This document shows positions 34,665-43,130 of a DNA stretch of 64,000 bases, one piece after another. Made by a program: the position numbers and the translations under genes. Location of the stretch: positions 124,001-188,000 of the forward strand of contig CAWJNZ010000003.1 of the NCBI GenBank assembly GCA_963844405.1, in the 5' to 3' direction. The stretch is from DASSUW01 sp963844405 (GTDB lineage Bacteria; Actinomycetota; Thermoleophilia; Solirubrobacterales; Solirubrobacteraceae). The notes under the pieces are model-generated. The model saw only the letters and a list, made by a program, of their open reading frames with translations, was not told the DNA's origin and searched no databases. How positions within the stretch are numbered: the stretch's first letter is position 1; the number at the start of each line of letters is the position of its first letter.

Positions 34665-35992
34665 CCGCGATCCGCAAGCACCTGTGGGACTTCGTGGCGC
34701 TCCTCGTCCTGCTCGTCGTCGCGCTGATCGTCTCGCTCGTCATCTTCGCCAACCAGCGGCTCACGCTGCCCGCCGGCGTGCCGGTGCTGGGCAAGGACTT
34801 CGTCGAGCTGGAGGCGGAGCTGACGACCGCGCAGGCCGTCACCCCGGGCCAGGGCCAGACCGTGAACATCGCCGGCGTCGAGGTCGGCGAGATCGCGAGC
34901 GTCGAGCTCGAGAACGGCAAGGCCGTCATCGGCATGAACATCGAGCGCGAGCACGCGAAGATCTACCGCGACGCCACGATCCTGCTGCGGCCCAAGAGCG
35001 GCCTGAAGGACATGGTGGCCGAGCTCACCCCCGGCACGCCGGCCGCCGGCGAGCTCGGCGAGGGCCAGCGCATCCCGGCCTCGCAGACGCTCCCGGACGT
35101 GAACCTCGACGAGATCCTCGCCTCGCTCGACGCCGACACGCGCGACTACCTGCGGCTGCTGCTCGGCGACGGCGCCCAGGCGCTGGGGGGCAACGGGCGC
35201 GAGCTGGCCCAGACGATCCGCCGCTTCGAGCCGACCGCCCGCTACGCGCGCCAGGCCAACCAGCAGCTCGCGCGGCGGCGCGACAACATCCGCCGGGTCA
35301 TCCACAACTTCTCGCTGCTGATGGAGGAGCTGGGCAGCCGCGACGCCCAGGTCGCCAACTTCGTCTCCAGCTCGAACCAGGTGTTCGCCACGCTCGCGCG
35401 CCAGGAGGCGAACATCCGCGAGACCCTGCGCGAGCTGCCGTCGACGCTCGAGGAGTCGCAGGACGCGCTGGCCAGCGTGAACGCGATGGCCTCCGAGCTG
35501 GGGCCGACGCTCGAGGCGCTGCGGCCGGGGGCGCGGGCGCTCGGGCCGGCGCTGCGCGAGACGCGGCCGTTCCTGACCAAGACGACGCCGATCATCCGCG
35601 ACGAGCTGCGCCCGTTCGCGCGCGCGGCGCTGCCCACGGTGCGCGAGCTGCGGCCCGCGATGCGCGACCTGGCGGCGGCCACGCCAGATCTCACGCGCTC
35701 GTTCCGGGTGCTCAACGCGCTCTTCAACACGCTCGCCTACAACCCGCCGGGCCGCACCGAGGAGGGCTACCTGTTCTGGCTCTCGTGGGCCAACCACGTA
35801 GGCTCGACAGTGTTCGCCACGCAGGACGCCCACGGGCCGATCCGCCACGGCGTCATCATCTACAACTGCGACACCGCGTCGCTGCTGGAGACGGTGGCGG
35901 GCTCGAACCCCGGGCTCGGCACGCTCGTCGACCTGCTCAACGGGCCGAAGGCGGACGAGATCTGCCCGCAGCCCGCGGGAGGGACGCCGTGA
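34661..35992 (+). CDS. mceE: Mce family protein, fifth of six
   Basis: This 443-residue protein has an N-terminal helix FVALLVLLVVALIVSLVIF and an MCE domain that is more divergent (TPGQGQTVNIAGVEVGEIAS). A long coiled region follows, with repeated RELP and LRP motifs (RETLRELPSTLEESQ). There is no lipobox, unlike the mycobacterial MceE lipoproteins. GTG overlaps the previous stop. Confidence 0.92.
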   Translation: MTAIRKHLWDFVALLVLLVVALIVSLVIFANQRLTLPAGVPVLGKDFVELEAELTTAQAVTPGQGQTVNIAGVEVGEIASVELENGKAVIGMNIEREHAKIYRDATILLRPKSGLKDMVAELTPGTPAAGELGEGQRIPASQTLPDVNLDEILASLDADTRDYLRLLLGDGAQALGGNGRELAQTIRRFEPTARYARQANQQLARRRDNIRRVIHNFSLLMEELGSRDAQVANFVSSSNQVFATLARQEANIRETLRELPSTLEESQDALASVNAMASELGPTLEALRPGARALGPALRETRPFLTKTTPIIRDELRPFARAALPTVRELRPAMRDLAAATPDLTRSFRVLNALFNTLAYNPPGRTEEGYLFWLSWANHVGSTVFATQDAHGPIRHGVIIYNCDTASLLETVAGSNPGLGTLVDLLNGPKADEICPQPAGGTP

Positions 35993-37491
35993 ACAAGGCC
36001 GCGCCCTCCTTCGCCCGCATCGCCGCGATGGTCATCTTCGCCCTGTCGTGCTTCGGGCTGCTGCTCTTCCTGTGGCTCGCCTTCGGCGGCCCGGTCCCGC
36101 TCAAGCCGCAGGGTTACCGCTTCCAGACCTCGTTCGCCGAGGCCACCCAGCTCGCCACCGAGGCCGACGTGCGGATCTCCGGCGTGCCGGTCGGGCGCGT
36201 GAAGACGATCGAGCCCGACAAGGCGACGGGCCGCTCGATCGTGGTGATCGAGCTGCAGTCCGACTACGCGCCGGTCCCCTCCGACGCTCGCGCGATCCTG
36301 CGGCAGAAGACGCTGCTGGGCGAGACCTACGTCGAGCTCACGCCGGGCACGACGGACGCCGAGCCGGTGCCCGAGGGCGGCACGCTGGCCGAGGCGCAGG
36401 TGTCGCCGACCGTGCAGCTCGACGAGATCTACCGCACCTTCGACGCCGACACGCGGGCGGCGTTCCAGACCTGGATGCAGGAGCAGGCGAGGGCGATCGA
36501 GAACAACGGGCGCGACGTCAACGACGCGCTCGGCAACCTCGCCCCCTTCGCCGAGGACGCCGCCGAGCTCGTGGACATCCTCAACCGCCAGGAAGGCGCC
36601 GTCACCAAGCTCGTCTCGAACACGGGCGTCGTCTTCGAGGCGCTGACCGAGCGCGGCACCCAGCTGCGGTCGCTGATCGAGAACTCCAACCGCGTCTTCC
36701 AGGCCACCGCCGCGCGCGACGACGAGCTCAAGGAGACGTTCATCGCGCTGCCGACCTTCGAGCGCGAGTCGGCCCAGACGCTCGAGCGGCTGGCCGAGTT
36801 CGCGGTCGACACCGACCCGCTCGTCACGCAGCTGCGGCCGGCGGCGCGCGAGCTGAGCCCGACGCTGCGCGACCTCGGCGCGCTCGCCCCCGACCTCGAG
36901 GTGCTCTTCCGCGAGCTCGGGCCGCTGATCGACGCCTCGCGGACCGGCTTCCCGGCCGCCGAGCAGGTGCTCGAGGACGCGCGGCCGCTGGTCGCCCAGC
37001 TCGACCCGGCGATGGACCAGCTCGGTCCGATCGTCGAGTTCCTGGGCCTCTACAAGGGCGAGCTGACCGCGTTCCTCGCCAACACGCCGGCGGCGACGCA
37101 GGCCAAGGACGCGGCGGGCATCCACTACCTGCGCACGGTCAACCCGCTCAACCCCGAGAACCTCGCCGTCTATCCGCGGCGCCTCGGCACGAACCGGCCG
37201 AACCCCTACGCCAAGCCCGGCAACTTCGCGCAGCTGAGGCAGGGCATGCCGGTGTTCGAGAACCGCCACTGCGGCCGGCCGGAGCCGACGATCACCAACG
37301 TGCCCGACCTGCCCGTGCCGCTCCCGCCCCCGGTCGAGGAGCTGGTGTCGCAGGACCTGCTCAACCGGATCGTCCAGTTCGCCTTCGCCGGGTCGCCGGG
37401 CGGCGACGGCCCCGCGCCGCCGTGCCGGCTGCAGGGCCCGTACAACTTCGGCGGCGAGATCACGCAATATCCGCACGTCAACCCCAGATAG
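35989..37491 (+). CDS. mceF: Mce family protein, sixth of six
   Basis: This 500-residue protein starts with GTG at 35989. It has a membrane helix VIFALSCFGLLLFLWLAF and an MCE domain (ATEADVRISGVPVGRVK). A helical body follows and a C-terminal part with HCGRPEP and a Pro-rich stretch (VPDLPVPLPPPVEEL) before a second cysteine. It completes the hexamer. Two hairpins right after the stop probably reduce, but may not abolish, read-through into the MMPL gene. Confidence 0.93.
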   Translation: MNKAAPSFARIAAMVIFALSCFGLLLFLWLAFGGPVPLKPQGYRFQTSFAEATQLATEADVRISGVPVGRVKTIEPDKATGRSIVVIELQSDYAPVPSDARAILRQKTLLGETYVELTPGTTDAEPVPEGGTLAEAQVSPTVQLDEIYRTFDADTRAAFQTWMQEQARAIENNGRDVNDALGNLAPFAEDAAELVDILNRQEGAVTKLVSNTGVVFEALTERGTQLRSLIENSNRVFQATAARDDELKETFIALPTFERESAQTLERLAEFAVDTDPLVTQLRPAARELSPTLRDLGALAPDLEVLFRELGPLIDASRTGFPAAEQVLEDARPLVAQLDPAMDQLGPIVEFLGLYKGELTAFLANTPAATQAKDAAGIHYLRTVNPLNPENLAVYPRRLGTNRPNPYAKPGNFAQLRQGMPVFENRHCGRPEPTITNVPDLPVPLPPPVEELVSQDLLNRIVQFAFAGSPGGDGPAPPCRLQGPYNFGGEITQYPHVNPR

Positions 37492-37499
37492 TTGACGTG

Positions 37500-37546
37500 G
37501 ATTCGAGCATCCGTGCTCGAATCCCGAGAGACGGCGTTTAGCCGTC
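37500..37546 (+). terminator. Hairpins after the Mce genes
   Basis: GATTCGAGCA and TGCTCGAATC form a perfect 10-bp stem with loop TCCG (37500-37523), followed by GACGGC/GCCGTC (37530-37546). There is no T-tract. They may attenuate transcription between the mce genes and the MMPL gene, which has its own TACGCT hexamer at 37557-37562. Confidence 0.6.
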
Positions 37547-37568
37547 GTCCGGTGGCTACGCTCGTGCC

Positions 37569-40247
37569 ATGACGGCGTTCGAGCGGATCGTGCGCGCCTC
37601 AGCCCGGCGGCCGGTGCGCGTGCTGGCGGTCGTCGCCGTGCTGGCCGCGGCCGGCGCCGGGCTCGCCCTCCGGCTCGAGCCGAGCGCCGCGATGGACACG
37701 CTGGTCGGACGTGGGGCGGACAGCTACCAGGCGACGGAGACCTACCGCGAGCGCTTCGGCGACCACTCGGTCATCGTGCTCGCGCGCGGCGAGCTGACCA
37801 GGCTCGTGCTCACGTCGAACCTCGGGCGCCTGATGAACCTCGAGGGCTGCCTCTCCGGCAACGTGCCCGAGGGCCAGGAGGCGCACGGCGGGCGCGGCTC
37901 ACCGTGCGACCGGCTCGCGCAGACCAAGCCGGTCCAGGTCGTCTACGGCCCCGGCACCTTCATCAACGCCGCCGCCGGCGAGATCCAGGACCAGATCCAG
38001 ACCCAGATGCAGACCAAGGCGGCCGAGGCCGAGCGGGCGGCGCGCGCGGCGCGGCGGGTGGCGCGGGCGCAGGGCCGGTCGGCCGCCGAGCAGAAGCGGC
38101 TCGCCGAGTCGGCGCGCCAGCTCGTCTACGCGCAGTTCGTGCGCGACCTGCTGCAGGTGAACCTGCGGTACGGGCTCGGGCTGAGCCGGCTGCCGAGCGT
38201 CGACGACCCCGAGTTCGTGTCGGCGCTGGTGTTCGACGGCTCGCGCGGCGCGGGCACGCCGAAGGCGCGCTTCGCCTACCTGTTCCCGTCGCGCGAGTCG
38301 GCGCTGATCCAGGTGCGGCTCAAGCCCCACCTCAGCGACGACCAGCGCGAGGAGGCGGTGGCGCTGGTGCGCGAGGCGGTGCGGATGCCGCAGTGGCGGC
38401 TCGAGGGCGACGGCACGGGCTACACGGTGACCGGAGCGCCGGTGGTGGCCGACGACCTCACGGGCGCCCTGGCGGGCTCGACGCTCCGGCTGCTGATCGT
38501 CGCGGTGGTGCTGATGGCGGTCGTGCTCGCGCTCGTCTTCCGCAGCCGCCTGCGGCTGCTGCCGCTGGCCGTCGCGCTGGCCGCCGTGGCGATCGCCTTC
38601 GGCGCCACGGCGCTGCTCGGCCTGCCGCTGACCATGGCCTCGATCGCGGTGCTGCCGGTGCTGCTCGGCCTCGGCGTCGACTACGCGATCCAGTACCAGG
38701 CGCGGGTGGCGGAGGAGGAGGAGATCGTGGGGGGCCCGCCCAACGGTCTATTCCGTGTGGAGCGATATCCCGTTGGGCACCCCCCAGCGGAGCGTGCGGC
38801 ACGCGTGGCCGTACCGGTCATCGCCACCGCCGCCCTGGCCACCGGCGTCGGCTTCCTCGTGCTGCTCCTGTCGCCGGTGCCGATGGTGCGGGCGTTCGGC
38901 GCACTGCTGGTCGCGGGCATCGCCATCGCCTTCGTGCTCGCGCTCACGGCCGGCACCGCCGCGCTCTCGCTGCGGCCGCGCGACGGCGGGCTGGCTCGCT
39001 CGCTGCGCGGCGCCGGCGAGCTGGCCGAGGCGGCGGCGGGCGCGCTGGGGCGCCCCTTCCGCGGGCCGGCGCGGCGGGCGGGGGAGGCGGCGGTGCGCGG
39101 CGCGCTGCGGCGGCCGGGGCGCGTGCTCGTCGTGGGATTGGCGATCGCGGTGGCCGGCTGGGGGCTGGACTCACGGACCGAGGTCGTCTCCGACCTCGAG
39201 CGGCTCGTGCCGCAGGACCTGGTCGCCGTGCAGGACCTGCAGACGCTCCAGCGGTCGACCGGCGTGGCGGGCGAGATCGACGTCGTGATTGAAGCCCACC
39301 CACCCGCGGACCTCACCGACCCGGCGGTCGTCAAGTGGATGCGCGACTACCAGGCCGGCGTGCTCGAGCGCTACGGCTACTCGTCCGAGCGCGGCTGCGG
39401 CCGCGCCGACCTGTGCCCGGCGCTCTCCCTCCCCGACCTCTTCCGCTCGTCGCAGTCGGCCGGAGACCGCGAGCGCATCCGCGCGCTGCTCGACGCCGTG
39501 CCACCGTACTTCTCGCAGGCCGTCATCACCCCCGACCGCAAGACCGCCAACCTGGCCTTCGGCGTCCGCCTCACCTCGCTCGAGCGCCAGCAGGAGATCA
39601 TCCGCGACCTGCGCGAGCGGCTCGACCCGCCGCCCGGCGTGACGGCGCGGCTCGCGGGCCTGCCGGTGCTGGCCGCCGAGGCCAACGCCACGCTGTCCGA
39701 CCCGCTGCGGCGCGCGGCGACCCTGGTCGTGGGCCTGGTCGCCGTCCTCCTCGTCCTGCTGATCGTGGGCCGCCGGGCTCGCGGCTCATGGCGCGGCGCC
39801 TGGGGCCGCGCCTGGGTGCCGGTCGTGCCGATCGCGCTCGCCACCGGCTGGTCGGCGCTCGTGCTCTGGCTGCTCGGCGTGCCGCTGAACCCGCTGTCGG
39901 CGATGCTGGGCGCGCTCGTGCTCGCGATCTCGACCGAGTTCGCGGTGCTGCTGTCGGCGCGGTTCGAGGCCGAGCGGGCGGCCGGCCACGCGCCCGCCGA
40001 GGCGATCCGGCGCACCTACCGGTCGACGGGCGCGGCCGTGCTCGCCTCCGGCGCCACGGCGATCGCGGGCTTCGCGGTCCTCGCCCTGTCCGACGTGCGG
40101 ATGCTGCGCGACTTCGGGCTCGTCACGGTGGTCGACCTGACCGTCTCGCTGCTCGGCGTGCTCGTCGTGCTGCCCGCGGTGCTCGTGCTCGCCGAGCGCC
40201 GGGCCGCCGTGCGACGCGCCCCCGAGCCGGCCGCCGCCGTGGCGTGA
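37569..40247 (+). CDS. MMPL/RND family transporter with an in-frame repeat insertion
   Basis: This 892-residue transporter has two similar halves, each with a large extracellular loop and a six-helix bundle, as in MmpL/HpnN lipid exporters. Hallmarks include LLGLGVDYAIQYQARVAEE and GALVLAISTEFAVLLSARFE, where RND proteins carry their coupling residues. Residues about 388-406 (GGPPNGLFRVERYPVGHPP) come from the palindromic element. They sit in the short cytoplasmic link between two helices, where relatives have only a few residues, so function may survive. It is coupled to the mce genes in position and to the next gene by a 4-base overlap. Confidence 0.9.
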   Translation: MTAFERIVRASARRPVRVLAVVAVLAAAGAGLALRLEPSAAMDTLVGRGADSYQATETYRERFGDHSVIVLARGELTRLVLTSNLGRLMNLEGCLSGNVPEGQEAHGGRGSPCDRLAQTKPVQVVYGPGTFINAAAGEIQDQIQTQMQTKAAEAERAARAARRVARAQGRSAAEQKRLAESARQLVYAQFVRDLLQVNLRYGLGLSRLPSVDDPEFVSALVFDGSRGAGTPKARFAYLFPSRESALIQVRLKPHLSDDQREEAVALVREAVRMPQWRLEGDGTGYTVTGAPVVADDLTGALAGSTLRLLIVAVVLMAVVLALVFRSRLRLLPLAVALAAVAIAFGATALLGLPLTMASIAVLPVLLGLGVDYAIQYQARVAEEEEIVGGPPNGLFRVERYPVGHPPAERAARVAVPVIATAALATGVGFLVLLLSPVPMVRAFGALLVAGIAIAFVLALTAGTAALSLRPRDGGLARSLRGAGELAEAAAGALGRPFRGPARRAGEAAVRGALRRPGRVLVVGLAIAVAGWGLDSRTEVVSDLERLVPQDLVAVQDLQTLQRSTGVAGEIDVVIEAHPPADLTDPAVVKWMRDYQAGVLERYGYSSERGCGRADLCPALSLPDLFRSSQSAGDRERIRALLDAVPPYFSQAVITPDRKTANLAFGVRLTSLERQQEIIRDLRERLDPPPGVTARLAGLPVLAAEANATLSDPLRRAATLVVGLVAVLLVLLIVGRRARGSWRGAWGRAWVPVVPIALATGWSALVLWLLGVPLNPLSAMLGALVLAISTEFAVLLSARFEAERAAGHAPAEAIRRTYRSTGAAVLASGATAIAGFAVLALSDVRMLRDFGLVTVVDLTVSLLGVLVVLPAVLVLAERRAAVRRAPEPAAAVA
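38729..38785 (+). repeat. 57-bp palindromic element, copy inserted in frame in the MMPL gene
   Basis: The segment is exactly 19 codons long and keeps the reading frame. It matches the intergenic repeat 24856-24911 in 52 of 56 bases. The ends are inverted (GGGGGGCCCGCCCAACGG and CCGTTGGGCACCCCCC). It lies between VAEEEEIV and PAERAARV, a linker that should tolerate extra residues. Confidence 0.8.
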
Positions 40248-40807
40248 GACGCCCGGGGCCGATCGCCGCCGTCGTGGCGCTGGCGCTGATCGCCTACATC
40301 ACGTACAACTCGCTCGCCACCGAGGGGCCCGGCTCGCGCGGGGTCGAGCCCGGCAGCGAGCTGCCGGCCTTCGCCGTCCCGCTCGCCCTCTCGGACCTCG
40401 AGGGCGACGCCAACGTCGGCGAGAACGCCTGCGACGTCCGCGGCGACGACGTGCTCAACGTCTGCGAGCTCGCCGAGCGCGGGCCGGTGGTGCTCGGCTT
40501 CTTCGCCGAGCCGATGGACCGCTGCGTCGAGCAGATCGACGTCCTCGACCGCCTGCGCGGCCGCTTCAATGACGTGCAGTTCGCCGCGGTGGCAATCCTC
40601 GGCCGGCGCGAGGAGCTGCGCCGCCGCGTGCGCGAGCGCGGCTGGGAGCTGCCGGTCGGGCACGACGAGGACGGGGCGGTCGTGAACGCCTACGCGGTCG
40701 CCGTCTGTCCGCAGATCACCTTCGCGCGCCGTGGCGGCGAGGTGGTGGAGACGAGGTTCGGCAGCCAGGACGAGGCGCAGCTGAGCGCGGTGATCGAGGA
40801 CCTGTGA
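40244..40807 (+). CDS. Thioredoxin-like membrane protein with degenerate active site
   Basis: This 187-residue protein has one N-terminal helix and a C-terminal redoxin fold. GPVVLGFFAEPMDRCVEQID occupies the TlpA/peroxiredoxin active-site position, but the first cysteine of CxxC is missing and only the later one remains. The cis-Pro loop is AVCPQITF, with an extra cysteine. A pair ENACDVRG and VLNVCELAE lies before it. It may be a peroxidase-like or disulfide-carrier protein acting outside the membrane. GTG overlaps the MMPL stop and its own stop overlaps the next gene. Confidence 0.7.
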   Translation: MRRPGPIAAVVALALIAYITYNSLATEGPGSRGVEPGSELPAFAVPLALSDLEGDANVGENACDVRGDDVLNVCELAERGPVVLGFFAEPMDRCVEQIDVLDRLRGRFNDVQFAAVAILGRREELRRRVRERGWELPVGHDEDGAVVNAYAVAVCPQITFARRGGEVVETRFGSQDEAQLSAVIEDL

Positions 40808-41397
40808 CCGAGGAGCCCGAGATCCGCCGCGGCCTGGTGGCAGAGACCGTCGCCGCCGAGCACCCGGGGCTGTGGGTGGCCTGGACCGAGGTCGCGGCCA
40901 CGCCCGGGCCGACGCCGCGCGAGCTGCGCGAGCGGCTGCGCCGGATGGCCGATCGCATGCACGGGGCGGAGGCGATCGCCATGCGCCAGCGCGACGTCCC
41001 GCACGCCCATCGCGTCTTCTTCCGCCACATCGGGCTCGACCCCGACGTCGTCCGCACGCCGGTCGAGGCGCTCGTCCTGCGCCGCCTGACGGAGGGCGGC
41101 CTGCGGCCGCGGGGGCTGATCGCCGACGCGCTGACCGTCGCCGTGCTCGAGACCGGCGTCGGGGTGTGGGCGTTCGACGGCCTCGCCGGGGCGCCGCGGA
41201 TCGAGGACGACGGCCGGTTGGTGCTCGCCGACGAGAACGGCCGGCTGGCGGTGCTGTTCGGCGAGCCCGAGCGCGCCGCGCCCACGAAGGCGACGCGCCG
41301 CGTCGCGCTCGTGGCGATCGGCGTGCCGGGCGTGACTGATATGTCCGTCCAGGAAGCACTGTGGACGGCGTGGGACATCCTAGGCTCTGGGCACTGA
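40804..41397 (+). CDS. Stand-alone B3/4-domain protein (PheRS beta-like)
   Basis: This 197-residue protein resembles the B3/4 domain of phenylalanyl-tRNA synthetase beta chains, also found alone in bacteria: RTPVEALVLRRLTEGGLRP and LIADALTVAVLETGVGVWAF are the recognisable stretches. Stand-alone members may act as editing or nucleic-acid binding proteins, but no function is established that I know of. It has no catalytic motif I can name. Its start overlaps the redoxin stop and its stop overlaps the next start, so it is produced with them. Confidence 0.68.
   Translation: MTEEPEIRRGLVAETVAAEHPGLWVAWTEVAATPGPTPRELRERLRRMADRMHGAEAIAMRQRDVPHAHRVFFRHIGLDPDVVRTPVEALVLRRLTEGGLRPRGLIADALTVAVLETGVGVWAFDGLAGAPRIEDDGRLVLADENGRLAVLFGEPERAAPTKATRRVALVAIGVPGVTDMSVQEALWTAWDILGSGH
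41381..41386 (+). promoter_or_regulatory. -10-like TAGGCT before the copper protein gene
   Basis: TAGGCT lies 10 bases before the ATG at 41397, inside the end of the B3/4 gene. It fits the TANNNT short-leader pattern and suggests an internal promoter. Confidence 0.45.
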
Positions 41398-42803
41398 TGC
41401 GCCGTGCGCTGCTCTCCGTGATCCTCTTCCTCGCGCTGGCGCCGGCCGCGCACGCCGAGACGCTCACGTACCGGTACGGGCCGATCCACGTCAGCCCTGG
41501 GCAGAACACGATCGCGCTCGAGGGCAACGACCTCAAGCCGCCGGTCGACGGCTGGATCACGAGCTTCAGGCCCAACCTCACGTACGCGAACGGCGTCGTC
41601 CCGCGCGTCGACGTCATCCACCTCCACCACGGGGTCTGGGTCTCGAACTTCGCGCCGCTGTTCGCCGCCGGCGAGGAGAAGACGATCCAGAGCATGCCGT
41701 CCGGCTACGGCTGGCGCTACCGGACGAGCGACGCCTGGCACATGAACCACATGATCCACAACCTCACGCCGACGCCCGCCGACGTCTACATCGACTACGA
41801 GCTCGAGTTCGTGCGCGACGGCACGCCCGAGGCGGCCGCCATGAAGGAGGTGCGCACGCTCTGGCTCGACGTCGTCAACCGCACGTTCTACCCCGTGTTC
41901 GACGTACACCGCGGCGCCGGCGGCCGCGACGGCCGCTACACGTTCCCGGACGAGTCGGGCCGGCGGGGCTACAGCCGCCACCGCATGACGGTGCAGGAGG
42001 ACGGCGTGCTGGTCGGCACCGGCGGGCACCTGCACCCCGGCGGCCTGTGGACGGACCTGTGGCTCGAGCGCGGCGGTCGCAAGGTGCGGCTGTTCCGCTC
42101 GCGCGCGAAGTACTTCGAGCCCGCCGGCGCGGTGTCGTGGGACGTCGCGATGGAGGTCACGCCGGCCGACTGGCGGGTGGGCGTCAAGGCCGGCGACGTG
42201 CTGTCGGTGAGCGCGACCTACGACGCCAGGCGCGCCTCCTGGTACGAGGCGATGGGGATCATGCCGCTGGCCTTCCACCCCGGCGGCAGCGGGCCGGACC
42301 CGTTCGCGGTCGACGTCGACGTCCGGGGTCGGCTCACGCACGGCCACCTCGACGAGAACCGCAACCACGGCGGCGCCTTCGCCGGCCTCGCCGATCCGCG
42401 CAAGCTGCTGGCGGGACCGGTGCCGCGCCGGCGCACGGTCGCCATCAACGACTTCGTGTACGGGGCCGGCGACCTGCTCCTCACCGGCAAGCGCCGGCGC
42501 CCGCCGACCGTCCGCCGCGGGACCTCGCTCCGGTTCGTCAACCGCGACGCCGGCGACGGGATCATGCACTCGATCACGTCGTGCAGGGCGCCCTGCAACC
42601 GCACGACCGGCATCGCGTACCCGCTCGCCGACGGCCCGGTGCGGTTCGACTCCGGCAACCTCGGCTTCGGGCCGGCCGGCATGACCGCGGCGGCCCAGCG
42701 GGTGACGTGGCGGACGCCGAAGCGCCTGCGCGCCGGCACCTACACGTTCTTCTGCCGCGTGCACCCGTTCATGCGCGGCGCCTTCCGCGTCCGCGGGGGC
42801 TGA
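41397..42803 (+). CDS. Secreted copper protein: PHM-like histidine motifs plus C-terminal cupredoxin
   Basis: This 468-residue protein has a signal peptide (residues 1-19). The N-terminal part has HLHHGVW near residue 75, WHMNHMIHNL near 115 and GHLHPGG near 210. These resemble the two copper sites of peptidylglycine monooxygenase-type enzymes (His-His...His and His-x-His). The C-terminal 90 residues form a cupredoxin: MHSITSC near residue 390 and FFCRVHPFMRG near 450 supply His, Cys, His and Met ligands of a type 1 copper site. So it may combine a copper oxidase-like core with its own electron carrier; this is inferred from motifs. ATG overlaps the previous stop. Confidence 0.68.
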   Translation: MRRALLSVILFLALAPAAHAETLTYRYGPIHVSPGQNTIALEGNDLKPPVDGWITSFRPNLTYANGVVPRVDVIHLHHGVWVSNFAPLFAAGEEKTIQSMPSGYGWRYRTSDAWHMNHMIHNLTPTPADVYIDYELEFVRDGTPEAAAMKEVRTLWLDVVNRTFYPVFDVHRGAGGRDGRYTFPDESGRRGYSRHRMTVQEDGVLVGTGGHLHPGGLWTDLWLERGGRKVRLFRSRAKYFEPAGAVSWDVAMEVTPADWRVGVKAGDVLSVSATYDARRASWYEAMGIMPLAFHPGGSGPDPFAVDVDVRGRLTHGHLDENRNHGGAFAGLADPRKLLAGPVPRRRTVAINDFVYGAGDLLLTGKRRRPPTVRRGTSLRFVNRDAGDGIMHSITSCRAPCNRTTGIAYPLADGPVRFDSGNLGFGPAGMTAAAQRVTWRTPKRLRAGTYTFFCRVHPFMRGAFRVRGG

Positions 42804-42821
42804 GCCTGAGACACTCCCGGC

Positions 42822-43130
42822 ATGACCCTCAACATCGCGGCGGACCGGCCGGCCGGATACGTCTACGCCGACAACCGCGCCGTCGTGATCTGCAACGGCC
42901 TGCGCGCCGTCCTCTTCAACCGCGTCCAGGGTCGCTGGCTGCGCGAGTCGCTGGAGGTGCTGGCCGAGGAGCGCCGCGCCACCCGCATGCAGCAGCACCA
43001 CGTCTTCGGCGGCTTCATGGAGGGCTCGGGCGACGTCGTGCTGTTCGCCGGGACGACCGACGACCTCGTGTCGGTGCGCATCTCCTCGACCGCGTTCGCG
43101 CAGCTACGGACCGAGCTCGAGAACGGCTAG
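42822..43130 (+). CDS. Hypothetical protein (102 aa)
   Basis: A small soluble protein without signal peptide or recognisable motif. It begins MTLNIAADRPAGYVYADNRA and is mixed strand and helix, with two histidines in QQHHVFGG. No family is evident. It follows the copper protein after 18 bases and may be co-transcribed. Its last 27 bases overlap the convergent aminotransferase gene, so the exact end is slightly uncertain. Confidence 0.55.
   Translation: MTLNIAADRPAGYVYADNRAVVICNGLRAVLFNRVQGRWLRESLEVLAEERRATRMQQHHVFGGFMEGSGDVVLFAGTTDDLVSVRISSTAFAQLRTELENG

Noticed and set aside
37500..37546. tRNA gene
   Set aside because: The TTCGA-like bases belong to a simple 10-bp hairpin; no acceptor, D or anticodon arm can be built.
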